Shown: positions 25,778 to 35,486, counted from the stretch's first letter. The stretch: 64,000 bases of DNA from Haliea alexandrii (GCF_003719295.1 NZ_RFLW01000001.1:1258955-1322954), one strand, 5' to 3'. Notes: generated by a model from the letters alone, not told the origin. Numbers and translations: made by a program.

Positions 25778-27094
25778 ATGGGCATGGTGACGGCTGGTCC
25801 GAGCGGGGCAGATGAAGCCCCGAAGGAGGTGGTCCATTCCCAAAAACTGCCTCTGTTGTTTTTATGCCATCGTATCCCATACCCGCCCAACAAGGGTGAC
25901 AAAATACGGTCGTTCCATCTTCTGCACCACCTGAGTCAGCATTTCGATATCCACCTTGGGAGTTTCGTTGATGACCCTGAGGATTGGCCGTGGGTAGCGG
26001 AACTCGAGAAATATTGTGCGAGCGTCTTTCTTCGCCCACTTTACTCGCGGCTCGCCACGCTTCGCAGCCTCTGGGGTTTCCTTGGCGGTCAGGCTCTTTC
26101 GGTTCCCTACTACCGCGACCGAAAAATGCTGGAGTGGGCAGAGAGCGTTACGGTACAGAATGATCTTCGGCACGCCATCGTTTACTCTTCCTCAATGGCG
26201 CAGTTTTTGCCTGCACAAGGCGCGAACTTCGAGCGCAAGGTCATTGATTTCGTGGATGTGGATTCGGATAAGTGGCGACAGTATGCCAGCCAGAAACCAT
26301 GGCCCTTGAACTGGGTGTACCACCGTGAAGCGCGCTGTCTGCTTGCGCTGGAACAGGCACTCGCCAAACAGTTCGACGCCGGACTGTTTGTGTCTTCTGC
26401 TGAAGCTGATTTGTTTCATCAGCTTTCCCCAGATACGGCTCACAAAATCGGTTTCTACAACAATGGCGTAAATTGCGATTATTTTGATCCGGCTTTTGAT
26501 GCCGACGCGCCCGAGTTAAATCCTTATCCAGAGGGCAGCGTTCCACTGGTGTTTACCGGGGCTATGGACTACTGGCCGAATGTGGACGCGGTGGTCTGGT
26601 TTGTACATGAGGTGCTCCCCCTGCTGCGTGGGGAATACCCGCAGGTCACGTTCACTATTGTCGGTGGCAGCCCGGCTCGTGCGGTGCGACAGTTAGCACG
26701 GCAGCCAGGCGTGGCCGTCACCGGCCGCGTGCCGGATGTGCGCCCCTATCTCAAGTACGCGATCGCCGCAGTAGCCCCCATGCGCATTGCACGCGGTGTA
26801 CAGAACAAGGTGCTGGAAGCCATGGCCATGGCGCGTCCTGTTCTCGTCAGCGAAAAGGGATTGGAGGGCATAGCTGCATCTGATGGCGATCAAGTGCTGT
26901 TGGCGGAGTCTTCAGACGATTACGGTAGGCTGATTGGCGCGCTACTGAAGGGCGATTATCCTCATCTTGGCGAGCGTGCGCGGCAATGTGTATTGAGCGG
27001 ATTCAGCTGGCAGGAGAACCTTCCGGAAGTTGTTCTTTTGCTGGGTGGTGAATCTAGACTGCCACGGTATGCGAGGGGTTATGTCGATATCTGA
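25778..27094 (+). CDS. Glycosyltransferase family 1/4, PEP-CTERM/EpsH1 associated (type 1)
   Basis: GT-B glycosyltransferase. N-terminal half has the acceptor-side Rossmann fold (LPLLFLCHRIPYPPNKGDKI, the loop that marks this subfamily). C-terminal half has the nucleotide-sugar site (LVFTGAMDYWPNVDAVVWF, VTGRVPDVRPYLKYA and QNKVLEAMAMARPVLVSEKG). I use ATG 25778, seven bases after the FemAB stop; a GGAGG at about 25825 has no start codon at a good distance. The last 14 bases overlap the exosortase gene. Codon use becomes slightly more AT-rich from here. Confidence 0.88.
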   Translation: MGMVTAGPSGADEAPKEVVHSQKLPLLFLCHRIPYPPNKGDKIRSFHLLHHLSQHFDIHLGSFVDDPEDWPWVAELEKYCASVFLRPLYSRLATLRSLWGFLGGQALSVPYYRDRKMLEWAESVTVQNDLRHAIVYSSSMAQFLPAQGANFERKVIDFVDVDSDKWRQYASQKPWPLNWVYHREARCLLALEQALAKQFDAGLFVSSAEADLFHQLSPDTAHKIGFYNNGVNCDYFDPAFDADAPELNPYPEGSVPLVFTGAMDYWPNVDAVVWFVHEVLPLLRGEYPQVTFTIVGGSPARAVRQLARQPGVAVTGRVPDVRPYLKYAIAAVAPMRIARGVQNKVLEAMAMARPVLVSEKGLEGIAASDGDQVLLAESSDDYGRLIGALLKGDYPHLGERARQCVLSGFSWQENLPEVVLLLGGESRLPRYARGYVDI

Positions 27095-28622
27095 AGCAAA
27101 AACGTCGCAGGACAATTGGCTTCGCGCTTTTTCCGGCATGACGATACCAGCGATATATTTTCTTGCTGTGCTGGCTGTTTTTCATGAAACGGTCATGTCG
27201 ATGATTCAGGTATGGGTCGAAGGAGAGACCTTTGCTCACGGCTTTCTGATTTTACCCATTTGTTTGTGGCTGGTTTGGCGAGAACGAGCTGCCTTGGTTG
27301 AACACATGGCTAAACCGGCATTATGGGTGGTTTTGCTGACTTTTCTGGGTGTTCTTGCTTGGCTTGCGGGTTGGCTGGTCGACGTTAACTTGGTGCAGCA
27401 GTTGGCACTTGTCTGGATAGCAGTTACGGGGATCTGGGCACTGATTGGCACCGGCGCGGCGAGACGCATCGCCTTTCCGCTGTGTTTCCTGTTTCTGGCT
27501 GTGCCGATGGGAGAAGGCCTAATACCACCCTTGATGGAGCTGACTGCTGACAGTACGGAATACTTGGTACGGTTAAGCGGAATTCCTGTGTATAGAGAAG
27601 GGATGTATCTGACCTTGCCGACCGGGCTTTGGTCAGTTGTGGAGGCCTGCAGCGGGGTGCGCTACCTCATCGCCTCATTCACGCTGGGATTACTTTACGC
27701 CTATTTAAGTTTCCGTAGCACAAGCCGAAGAGTCATCTTTGTGATGTTTGCCATCCTGGTACCCGTGATCGCAAACAGCTTGCGAGCCTATGGCATCGTA
27801 ATGATCGGGCACCTCTCTGGAATGGAGTTGGCAACGGGAGTTGATCATCTCATCTACGGCTGGGTGTTTTTTGGTGTCGTGATGCTGCTTCTGTTTTGGG
27901 TTGGCAGTTTTTGGCAGGAAGCAGAGTCCCACACCTTAGCTGAAGATAGCGAGGTTAGAGGAGCGGTTGTCTATAGATCTGCCAAGTCATCGCAGCGTAG
28001 AGCGTTTGTGTTCTTGCTGTTTGTTATCACCGCGGCACCCGGTCTGGCAGCCTTGCTCACCTCAGGTGAAGCTCAGCGTGTGGGGGGGATTCGTCCTCTG
28101 GACCCGGCTCCCGGCTGGAGGGTCTCTGAGGATCCCCAGTGGGGATGGCTGCCAAATCAGCAAGGTGCGGATCGAATCGCCCATCAGTACTACCTTGGCG
28201 ACAGCGTGGTTATGGTCTCGCTTTATCAGTATTTAAACCAGGTCCCCGGTGCAGAACTGGCGAGCAGTGGCGAGGCATGGAGAGCCGACCGCGCTGCGTG
28301 GCGTTTGGTCAAGGAGGATACGGTCGATCTCGCAATGGTAGGGAAAGGCATTTCGGTTGATGAAGCAGAGTTGGTGAATACATCAGGACAGCCGAGCTTG
28401 CTTGTATGGACTTGGTATCGGGTAGGCAACGAATACACTGCCAATCCATATCGCGTAAAGTTATTGGAAGCGAAGCAAGTGCTGTTTGAAGGAGGAAGAG
28501 CTGGAAGCCGGTTCTTCTTGGCAACCCCAATCGGTGAGGATAAGGACACGTCACGTCTCACTATGGAGGCGTTTGTCCAGAGCCATCTTGAGAGACTGGA
28601 AGTTGTGCTGGACACTCGATGA
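27081..28622 (+). CDS. xrtA: Exosortase A fused to EpsI domain
   Basis: Inner-membrane cysteine transpeptidase/protease proposed to cut PEP-CTERM proteins and hand them to a surface acceptor. The N-terminal 300 residues have about eight membrane helices and the exosortase triad: C190 in EACSGVRYL, R235 in NSLRAYGIVMIGH and H256 in DHLIYGWVFF. After another helix, residues about 310-513 form an EpsI (DUF3485-type) periplasmic domain (RVSEDPQWGWLP, VMVSLYQYLNQVPGAELAS, SLLVWTWYRVG). ATG 27081 has GAGGGG just upstream; an in-frame extension to 27030 runs further into the preceding gene and is less likely. Confidence 0.93.
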   Translation: MSISEAKTSQDNWLRAFSGMTIPAIYFLAVLAVFHETVMSMIQVWVEGETFAHGFLILPICLWLVWRERAALVEHMAKPALWVVLLTFLGVLAWLAGWLVDVNLVQQLALVWIAVTGIWALIGTGAARRIAFPLCFLFLAVPMGEGLIPPLMELTADSTEYLVRLSGIPVYREGMYLTLPTGLWSVVEACSGVRYLIASFTLGLLYAYLSFRSTSRRVIFVMFAILVPVIANSLRAYGIVMIGHLSGMELATGVDHLIYGWVFFGVVMLLLFWVGSFWQEAESHTLAEDSEVRGAVVYRSAKSSQRRAFVFLLFVITAAPGLAALLTSGEAQRVGGIRPLDPAPGWRVSEDPQWGWLPNQQGADRIAHQYYLGDSVVMVSLYQYLNQVPGAELASSGEAWRADRAAWRLVKEDTVDLAMVGKGISVDEAELVNTSGQPSLLVWTWYRVGNEYTANPYRVKLLEAKQVLFEGGRAGSRFFLATPIGEDKDTSRLTMEAFVQSHLERLEVVLDTR

Positions 28623-29842
28623 CTGTGAGCGCGAACGCCCCTCCCCTTGTTGTTCACATTATCTTTGCATTAGGCACGGGTGGGCTGGAGAACGGGCTCA
28701 TAAATATCATCAACCGGTGTCCCCCGGAGCGCTATCGCCATGCAATTATTTGCCTCACGCGAAGCGAGGAATTTTCCGCTCGCATTACAGCACCCGGCGT
28801 AGAGGTGATTGAACTGCACAAAAAGCCGGGTCATGACCCGGGTATGTACTGGCGCCTATGGCGTACGCTGCGCCGTTTGCGCCCTGCTATTGTGCACACA
28901 CGTAACCTGGCCGCGTTGGAGACCCATGCCCTCGGGATACTGCTTACCGGCTGCAAACGGGTACACGGTGAGCATGGCAGAGACATCAGCGACCTTGACG
29001 GTAGCAATCGGAAGTACCAGTTGTTACGCAGGATGCTGAATCCCCTGATCCATCGGTTTATCGCGGTGAGCCGCGACCTTTCGGACTGGCTGGTTACGTC
29101 GGTAGGGATTTCTCCTGACAAGGTGGTACAGATCTACAATGGTGTCGCGCAGGACAGTTTCACGCCGCAGATTTCAGAAGCGGCAGATCGCGGACAGGTA
29201 GCTGAGGCGGTACGTGTTGCAGTGCCCGGTATGCCAGAGGGGTTTTGTGATGCGCCGCAGTGCCGGGTGGTGGGCACAGTGGGTCGCCTGGCTGCAGTGA
29301 AGGACCAAAAAACGCTTCTTGTGGCTCTTGCAAAGATATTCCGGGACAGCCCTCAGCGGAGGGATACCCTGCGCTGTATACTGGTTGGCGATGGCCCGGA
29401 GCGCTCGGCACTGCAGAAATTGTTGGTAGAACTCGGTTTACAGAGCTGCGTTTGGATGGCTGGTGACAGGGACGACATACCTGAACTTCTGGCCTGCATG
29501 GATGTATTTGTGCTGCCATCTCTTGGGGAGGGCATATCCAATACGGTTTTGGAAGCTATGGCTACAGGTTTGCCGGTCGTGGCTACCCGCGTAGGCGGTA
29601 ACCCAGAATTGGTTGAGCATGGCGTGAATGGCTTGTTGGTGCCTGTGGGGGATGCGGCAGCACTCGCTGAAGCGCTACAAGGGCTGGCTGATGACCCAGT
29701 GAAGTGCAAGCAAATGGGCAACGCAGCGGTACAGCGAATACAAAGGGATTTCGACTGGGAACGAACGGTGTATTCGTATCTGCAGGTTTACGACAAGCTC
29801 TTAGAGCGGACCTGTTTCCCGGAATCAATGGAGAGGACCTGA
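28619..29842 (+). CDS. Glycosyltransferase, PEP-CTERM/exosortase-A associated (type 2)
   Basis: GT-B family 4-like enzyme of 407 residues, coupled to the exosortase stop by ATGA. It begins after a short leader with VVHIIFALGTGGLENGLIN, the acceptor-side loop. The donor site shows TVGRLAAVKDQKTLL, LVGDGPERSALQ and the E-x7-E region PSLGEGISNTVLEAMATGLPVVA. It adds one sugar of the repeat; donor and linkage are not readable from sequence. Confidence 0.9.
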   Translation: MTVSANAPPLVVHIIFALGTGGLENGLINIINRCPPERYRHAIICLTRSEEFSARITAPGVEVIELHKKPGHDPGMYWRLWRTLRRLRPAIVHTRNLAALETHALGILLTGCKRVHGEHGRDISDLDGSNRKYQLLRRMLNPLIHRFIAVSRDLSDWLVTSVGISPDKVVQIYNGVAQDSFTPQISEAADRGQVAEAVRVAVPGMPEGFCDAPQCRVVGTVGRLAAVKDQKTLLVALAKIFRDSPQRRDTLRCILVGDGPERSALQKLLVELGLQSCVWMAGDRDDIPELLACMDVFVLPSLGEGISNTVLEAMATGLPVVATRVGGNPELVEHGVNGLLVPVGDAAALAEALQGLADDPVKCKQMGNAAVQRIQRDFDWERTVYSYLQVYDKLLERTCFPESMERT

Positions 29843-29844
29843 CT

Positions 29845-31752
29845 GTGTGTGGCATTGCCGGTATCTTTGATCTGACCCAACAGCGCGAGCCGGATCGTGA
29901 GCTGCTGGCCGCTATGAATCAGACCCAGTTCCACCGTGGCCCGGATGAAGGGGGGCTGTACATCGTCCCCGGCGTTGGCCTGGCACATCGTCGCCTTTCC
30001 ATCATTGATCTGGCCAGCGGGCAACAGCCCATGCTCAGTGCGGATGGCAAGCTCTGTGTCGTCTACAACGGCGAGATTTATAACTTCCGGGAGCTGGCAG
30101 GCGAATTGGAGGCCCTTGGTTATCGCTTTCGCACGAACTGCGACACCGAAGTTATTCTCTATGCCTGGCAAGAGTGGGGTGAGCGCTGTGTGGATCGTTT
30201 GCGAGGCATGTTCGCTTTCGCACTTTATGATTTAAATGCGCGCAGCCTTTTTCTTGCCCGTGACCGCTTCGGCATCAAGCCCCTCTTTTATAGCGTGCTG
30301 GCAAAGGGGCAGCTGATCTTCGGTTCTGAGCTCAAGGTGATCAAGGCGCATCCGGACTTGCCTAGGGCGCTGGAGCCGAGGGCAGTTGAGGATTACTTTG
30401 CCTTAGGCTATGTGCCGGAACCGAAGACTATCTACCGCGATGTGTTTAAGCTGCGCCCGGGACACACCATGTTGTTCCGCCGTGGCGAGCCAGTGCCAGC
30501 GCAGAAGCAGTTCTGGGATATCCCTTTCAAGCCCGTGGCAGTGGCCAGTGAGGCAGCCTTGCAGGCGGAGTTGCTTGCTCGTTTGCGCGAGGCTGTGCAG
30601 GTGCGCATGGTAGCCGAGGTGCCGCTGGGCGCATTTCTATCTGGTGGTGTAGACTCCAGCGCTGTAGTGGCGATGATGGCGGAGCTACAGAGCGAACCGG
30701 TGAACACCTGTGCTATCGGGTTTGATGTCAAACAATTTAATGAAACCGAATACGCGGCTCGAGTCGCAGAGCGATATCACACCAACCACTTCCAGGAAGT
30801 CGTTAGTAGCGAGGACTTCGACTTACTGGACGAACTTGCCGGTTTGTATGACGAGCCCTATGCGGACAGCTCCGCCATCCCCACCTACCGGGTCTGCCAG
30901 CTGGCTAAGCAACGGGTGACGGTTGCGCTGTCGGGAGATGGTGGCGATGAGCACTTCGCCGGTTACCGCCGTTATCGCTGGCACATGCACGAGGAGCGGC
31001 TGCGTCAGGCCCTGCCGCTTGGGCTGCGCAAGCCGCTGTTTGGTGCGCTCGGCCGGCTGTACCCCAAAGCAGACTGGGCACCGCGCATGTTCCGCGCCAA
31101 GACCACTTTTCAGGCGCTGGCGCGCAATTCGGTGCAGGCGTACCTCCATTCCGTCTCCATATGCAGCGATGAGCAGCGTGCGGCAATGTTCAGCAGTGCG
31201 TTCAAGCGCGAGTTGCAAGGGTATTCTGTGCACTCTGTGTTCGATGATCACGCAGCCAATAGTCCCACCGATGATCCGCTGTCGATGATCCAGTATCTCG
31301 ATATGAAAACCTATTTGGTAGGCGATATCCTCACCAAGGTGGACAGAGCGAGCATGGCGCATGCGCTTGAGGTGCGTGTGCCCTTGCTTGATCATCCGCT
31401 TACTGAGTGGGTGTCCGGGCTGGCGCCCGAATGGAAGTTGCGCGGCCAGGAAGGCAAGTACCTGCTGAAGAAATCCTTGGAGTCTCGCCTGCCGCACGAT
31501 GTGCTGTATCGCGACAAAATGGGTTTCGGCGTGCCCTTGGCCAAATGGTTCCGCGGGCCGTTGAAGGAACGTTTGCGTAAAGATCTGCTGGATTCCGGTG
31601 GATTGGCGGCCACCGGGCTTTTTAATCATGATTATCTGGCACGCCTGGTTGACGAGCATCAGTCCGGACGGCGCGATCACAGTGCGCCCCTGTGGACCCT
31701 GTTGATGTTTCAGGCCACGGTTCGTGACGATCAGTTTGTGGTGGGAGCGTGA
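29845..31752 (+). CDS. Asparagine-synthase-like amidotransferase, exosortase-A associated
   Basis: Class II glutamine amidotransferase plus ATP-dependent synthetase. I start at GTG 29845, because the next residue is then the catalytic Cys (V-CGIAGIFDL) that becomes N-terminal after Met removal; AGAGGA lies about 8 bases upstream. The glutaminase domain (1-210) has RLSIIDLASGQQP and YNGEIYN; the synthetase domain (about 240-600) has the PP-loop LSGGVDSSAV and ALSGDGGDEHFAGY. 635 residues. Amidation of a uronic acid or a carrier-bound acid is plausible; the substrate is not known. It overlaps the next glycosyltransferase by GTGA. Confidence 0.92.
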   Translation: MCGIAGIFDLTQQREPDRELLAAMNQTQFHRGPDEGGLYIVPGVGLAHRRLSIIDLASGQQPMLSADGKLCVVYNGEIYNFRELAGELEALGYRFRTNCDTEVILYAWQEWGERCVDRLRGMFAFALYDLNARSLFLARDRFGIKPLFYSVLAKGQLIFGSELKVIKAHPDLPRALEPRAVEDYFALGYVPEPKTIYRDVFKLRPGHTMLFRRGEPVPAQKQFWDIPFKPVAVASEAALQAELLARLREAVQVRMVAEVPLGAFLSGGVDSSAVVAMMAELQSEPVNTCAIGFDVKQFNETEYAARVAERYHTNHFQEVVSSEDFDLLDELAGLYDEPYADSSAIPTYRVCQLAKQRVTVALSGDGGDEHFAGYRRYRWHMHEERLRQALPLGLRKPLFGALGRLYPKADWAPRMFRAKTTFQALARNSVQAYLHSVSICSDEQRAAMFSSAFKRELQGYSVHSVFDDHAANSPTDDPLSMIQYLDMKTYLVGDILTKVDRASMAHALEVRVPLLDHPLTEWVSGLAPEWKLRGQEGKYLLKKSLESRLPHDVLYRDKMGFGVPLAKWFRGPLKERLRKDLLDSGGLAATGLFNHDYLARLVDEHQSGRRDHSAPLWTLLMFQATVRDDQFVVGA

Positions 31753-32963
31753 GTGAAGCGGTGATGCGTATTCTGCATGTCCTCGATCATTCCATACCCC
31801 TGCACAGCGGTTACACCTTTCGCACGCGCAACATTCTGCGCGGCCAGCGTGCGCTGGGCTGGCACACGGCGCATGTTACCGGGCTCAAGCAGGGTGCGAG
31901 TGATGCAGCAGAGGAAACGATCGATGGCTTGCATTTTTACCGCACCGATCCTAGCGCCAATCCGCTATACCGCTTGCCTGTGCTTGACCAGTGGGAGGTG
32001 GTGGCCACATTGGCCCGTCGTATTGTGGAGGTGGCTGCTATTGAAAAGCCGGATATTCTTCACGCTCATTCGCCAGCTTTGAACGGCTTGGCGGCGCTGC
32101 GCGCCGGGCGTGAACTCGGCTTGCCGGTTGTCTATGAGTGTCGTGCCTTCTGGGAGGATGCGGCGGTGGACCATGGCACCAGCCGAGAATGGGGGCCGCG
32201 CTACCGTCTGACCAGGGCCTTGGAAACACACGTGTTTCAGCGGGCCGATGCGGTAACCACGATTTGTGAAGGTTTGCGTGATGAGATCGCAGGCCGAGGT
32301 ATAGCAGAGGGCAAAGTCACGGTTATCCCGAACGCTGTAGATACGGAAAGTTTCACATTCGATGCCGCGGTGAACCCGGATTTGCAGCGGGAACTTAGGC
32401 TAGATGGCAAGACGGTACTGGGTTTTATTGGCTCTTTCTATGCTTACGAAGGTATTCCCCTCCTGTTGGACGCATTGCCAACTCTGCTGGAGCAGCATGC
32501 CGACCTGCGCTTGTTGCTGGTGGGAGGAGGGCCGCAGGAGGCGCAAATTCGCGACAAGATCGCGCGCCTGAATTTGCAGGACATCGTGATCCTCACCGGG
32601 CGCGTGCCCCATGCGCAAGTGCAAGATTATTACAATCTGGTAGACATTTTTGCCTACCCCCGCCTGCCGATGCGCTTGACTGAACTGGTCACCCCGCTTA
32701 AGCCGTTGGAGGCCATGGCACAGGGCCGGCTGGTGGTAGCATCGGATGTGGGCGGGCACAGGGAGCTGGTGCGCCATGAAGATACCGGTATGCTGTTTGC
32801 TGCCGGGGACGCGAAAGCGTTGGGAGCGGCGGTGCATGGCTTGTTGGCGCGCAGGGGTGATTGGGGCGGAATGCGCGACCGAGGCCGGGCGTTTGTGGAG
32901 CAGGAGCGCACCTGGGCGGCTAGCGTTGGACGTTATGCGGCGATTTACGGTGGCCTAAGATGA
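31749..32963 (+). CDS. Glycosyltransferase, exosortase-A associated (Daro_2409-like family)
   Basis: GT-B family 4 enzyme, about 404 residues. Near its start it carries RILHVLDHSIPLHSGYTFRT, typical of the third exosortase-A glycosyltransferase subfamily. The donor half shows VLGFIGSFYAYEGIPLLLDA, LLVGGGPQEAQIRD and MRLTELVTPLKPLEAMAQGR. GTG 31749 overlaps the amidotransferase stop; ATG 31764 is an alternative that matches the usual family start. Confidence 0.88.
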   Translation: MSEAVMRILHVLDHSIPLHSGYTFRTRNILRGQRALGWHTAHVTGLKQGASDAAEETIDGLHFYRTDPSANPLYRLPVLDQWEVVATLARRIVEVAAIEKPDILHAHSPALNGLAALRAGRELGLPVVYECRAFWEDAAVDHGTSREWGPRYRLTRALETHVFQRADAVTTICEGLRDEIAGRGIAEGKVTVIPNAVDTESFTFDAAVNPDLQRELRLDGKTVLGFIGSFYAYEGIPLLLDALPTLLEQHADLRLLLVGGGPQEAQIRDKIARLNLQDIVILTGRVPHAQVQDYYNLVDIFAYPRLPMRLTELVTPLKPLEAMAQGRLVVASDVGGHRELVRHEDTGMLFAAGDAKALGAAVHGLLARRGDWGGMRDRGRAFVEQERTWAASVGRYAAIYGGLR

Positions 32964-34057
32964 CCGAGTTGCATCTGGGTCTGATCGGCCCGGTGCCGCC
33001 ACCTAACGGGGGTATGGCCATGCAGACAGAGCAGCTGGCCCGGTTGTTGCGTGCTGAAGGGGTCCAAGTGACTCAGGTGGTGAGCAATGCACCCTATCGC
33101 CCGGCATGGGTGGAGCGCCTGCCCGGTCTGCGCGCACTGCATAGACTATTTTTTTATCTGTTTGCGGTGTGGCGCTTGGCAGGCAGGGTCGACGCAATCC
33201 ACTTAATGGCAAATTCGGGCTGGTCCTGGCAGCTGTTTGCGGCGCCAGTACTCTGGTTGGCCCCTTTGCGTGATTGCCCGGTGATTGTCAATTATCGGGG
33301 AGGTGAGGCCGGCAACTACTTTCTGCGGGCCTGGCGCCGGGTTCGGCCCTCATTGAACAGGGCGGTACTGGTGGTGGTGCCTTCAGGTTTTTTGCGAGCC
33401 GTGTTTGCCGAGTACGGGCAAGCCACGCGGATAATTCCCAATATCGTCGATTTGAGTGTCTTCAGGCCGGTACAAGGTACAGCGGGCCCAGGCCGGCCCT
33501 TTACACTGGTAATCACCCGCAATCTTGAGCTTATCTACGGTATTGAAACAGCGCTTGAGGCGCTGGCGAAGGTTCTGCAAAGCGCGCCGGAGACACGCTT
33601 GCGAATTGCAGGTAGTGGCCCTCAGGAAAGTGAACTCCGAACTCTTGCTTCTACTTTGGATATCAGCCACGCAGTAGAATTCACCGGGCGGCTGGACCGG
33701 CGCGGCATTGCACAGCTATACGCTGAGGCGGATGCAATGCTGAACCCTACTACGGTTGACAATATGCCAAACTCTGTCATCGAAGCTTTGGCGTGCGGTC
33801 TACCGGTGATCTCTACCGCCGTTGGGGGAGTGCCCTACATTGTGCGTCATGAAGACACAGCTCTGCTGGTGCCGGTGAATGATGCTGCCGCTATGGCGGC
33901 AGCTATTCTTCGCCTTCAAGACGATGAAGCAATCAGGGGGCATCTCCGTGAGCGGGGGCTGGCAGAGGTGGCCCAGTACGCATGGCCGGCCGTGCGAGAG
34001 CAGTGGTTGGCTGCTTACGACGAAGTCGCGGGCCGCAAGTCAGGGACTTTGGTGTGA
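32960..34057 (+). CDS. Glycosyltransferase family 4
   Basis: GT-B enzyme of 365 residues. The acceptor loop is LIGPVPPPNGGMAMQTEQL; the donor site shows LRIAGSGPQESELRTLA, FTGRLDRRGIAQLYAEAD and NPTTVDNMPNSVIEALACGL (E-x7-E). It starts in the stop of the previous gene (ATGA) and its own stop overlaps the next start (GTGA). Confidence 0.88.
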   Translation: MTELHLGLIGPVPPPNGGMAMQTEQLARLLRAEGVQVTQVVSNAPYRPAWVERLPGLRALHRLFFYLFAVWRLAGRVDAIHLMANSGWSWQLFAAPVLWLAPLRDCPVIVNYRGGEAGNYFLRAWRRVRPSLNRAVLVVVPSGFLRAVFAEYGQATRIIPNIVDLSVFRPVQGTAGPGRPFTLVITRNLELIYGIETALEALAKVLQSAPETRLRIAGSGPQESELRTLASTLDISHAVEFTGRLDRRGIAQLYAEADAMLNPTTVDNMPNSVIEALACGLPVISTAVGGVPYIVRHEDTALLVPVNDAAAMAAAILRLQDDEAIRGHLRERGLAEVAQYAWPAVREQWLAAYDEVAGRKSGTLV

Positions 34058-35406
34058 GCTTTTACCAGAAGGCCGTTGCAGGGCTGCTGTTCCCTTTGCA
34101 GGAGAGGCTCAAGGGCCACGATACTATAACTGTTCACAAGGCAATGGAGGCTTCGCAATGGCTTACGCCCGAGGCTTTGGCTGGCCTGCAACTGGAGAAT
34201 CTGCGCCGCTTTCTGCTAAGGGTTGAACAAAACGTGCCCTACTACCACGACTTATTCAAGGCACTGGATTTCAAGCCTGAACAGGTCAGCTCACTTGCAG
34301 ACCTGCAATGCCTGCCACTGCTCGATAAAGCGACTATTCGTGCCCACACCGAGGCAATGAAGGCCCGAGGAGCGCAGGGTCTCAAGCGCTTTAACACAGG
34401 GGGCTCAAGCGGTGAGCCGCTGATTTTCTTTCTTGGTAAAGAACGAGTTAGCCACGATGTGGCAGCGAAACGACGTGCTACCCGTTGGTGGGGTGTGGAT
34501 ATTGGTGATCGAGAAATTGTCGTGTGGGGTTCACCGATCGAGTTGGGCGCCCAGGATCGCGTTCGTCTCGCGCGTGATGCCCTGTTTCGCACCGAACTGC
34601 TGTCTGCCTTTGAGATGTCCCGAGAAAATCTACAAATTTTTGTGGAACGCATTGTGGCGAGGCGTCCCTTCATGCTGTTTGGTTACCCCTCATCGCTCGC
34701 GCTTATTGCGCAGTATGGCTTGGAACACGAAGTCGGCCTTGATCAGTTGGGTGTCAAAGTAGCGTTCGTGACATCCGAACGGCTGTATGAACACCAGCGC
34801 AAGTTGATTGAACGGGTTTTTGGCTGCCCCGTTGCAAATGGTTATGGTGGCCGTGACGCTGGCTTTATTGCGCATGCCTGCCCGGAAGGCAGCCTGCACA
34901 TTACCGCTGAGGACATGGTGGTTGAAATTGTTGACAGGGAAGGCCGTGTTTTGCCTGCAGGTAAAAGCGGTGAAATCGTGGTGACGCACCTTTTTACCAG
35001 TGAATTTCCATTCCTGCGCTACAAAACGGGCGACGTTGGTGTTTTGGCCCCTGAGCCTTGTATATGTGGCCGGGGGCTCCCGGTGTTGGCCAGCGTTGAA
35101 GGGCGCACCACGGACTTCATGGTGGCCGCGGATGGCACTATCCTGCATGGCCTGGCGCTGATCTATGTGCTGCGTGATATGCCCGATGTAGCAAATTTCC
35201 GGATTGTGCAGGAGTCACTGTCGCTGACCCGGGTGGAGGTGGTGCCGTGCGACACGTTGACACGAACTATGGTGGGCGAGATTGAATCGGGGCTCAGGGC
35301 TCGCCTGGGTGAGGCAGTGCAGATTGACGTGGTAGAAGTCGACGAGATTCCGCGCGAAGCGTCTGGCAAGTTTCGCTATGTTGTGAGCAGGGTAGCTGCC
35401 CTATGA
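34054..35406 (+). CDS. Adenylate-forming enzyme, phenylacetate-CoA-ligase/CapK-like
   Basis: ANL-type enzyme of about 450 residues that would adenylate a carboxylate. Motifs: RFNTGGSSGEPLIFF (P-loop-like), LFGYPSSLALIAQYG, ANGYGGRDAGFIAHACPEG and FLRYKTGDVG. Members of this group occur in capsule and exopolysaccharide loci, but their substrates are mostly unknown. I start it at GTG 34054, which overlaps the stop of the glycosyltransferase. An in-frame extension to 33982 would lie wholly inside that gene. A second, distantly related enzyme is at 62.0 kb. Confidence 0.82.
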   Translation: MSFYQKAVAGLLFPLQERLKGHDTITVHKAMEASQWLTPEALAGLQLENLRRFLLRVEQNVPYYHDLFKALDFKPEQVSSLADLQCLPLLDKATIRAHTEAMKARGAQGLKRFNTGGSSGEPLIFFLGKERVSHDVAAKRRATRWWGVDIGDREIVVWGSPIELGAQDRVRLARDALFRTELLSAFEMSRENLQIFVERIVARRPFMLFGYPSSLALIAQYGLEHEVGLDQLGVKVAFVTSERLYEHQRKLIERVFGCPVANGYGGRDAGFIAHACPEGSLHITAEDMVVEIVDREGRVLPAGKSGEIVVTHLFTSEFPFLRYKTGDVGVLAPEPCICGRGLPVLASVEGRTTDFMVAADGTILHGLALIYVLRDMPDVANFRIVQESLSLTRVEVVPCDTLTRTMVGEIESGLRARLGEAVQIDVVEVDEIPREASGKFRYVVSRVAAL

Positions 35407-35486
35407 TCGATAGCCTGTATCTGCTCATGGTGATTTCCTGCGTATGCTACTTGTTTTGGTGGGCCGACCAGCAGGATGACGACTGA
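35403..35486 (+). CDS. 27-residue membrane microprotein, coupled on both sides
   Basis: The ATG at 35403 overlaps the TGA of the adenylate-forming enzyme (ATGA), and its own TGA at 35484-35486 shares its last base with the ATG of the Wzy-like gene. The peptide is MIDSLYLLMVISCVCYLFWW followed by ADQQDDD: one hydrophobic helix with two Cys and two Trp, then an acidic tail. Exact coupling at both ends and a clean membrane-helix/charged-tail design argue for a real gene, perhaps a small subunit of the Wzy-like protein. Without it the two flanking genes would be 79 bases apart. Confidence 0.6.
   Translation: MIDSLYLLMVISCVCYLFWWADQQDDD

Noticed and set aside
24706-25902. 398-codon minus-strand frame opposite FemAB
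   Set aside because: No recognisable domain; FemAB on the plus strand has motifs and is coupled to its neighbours.
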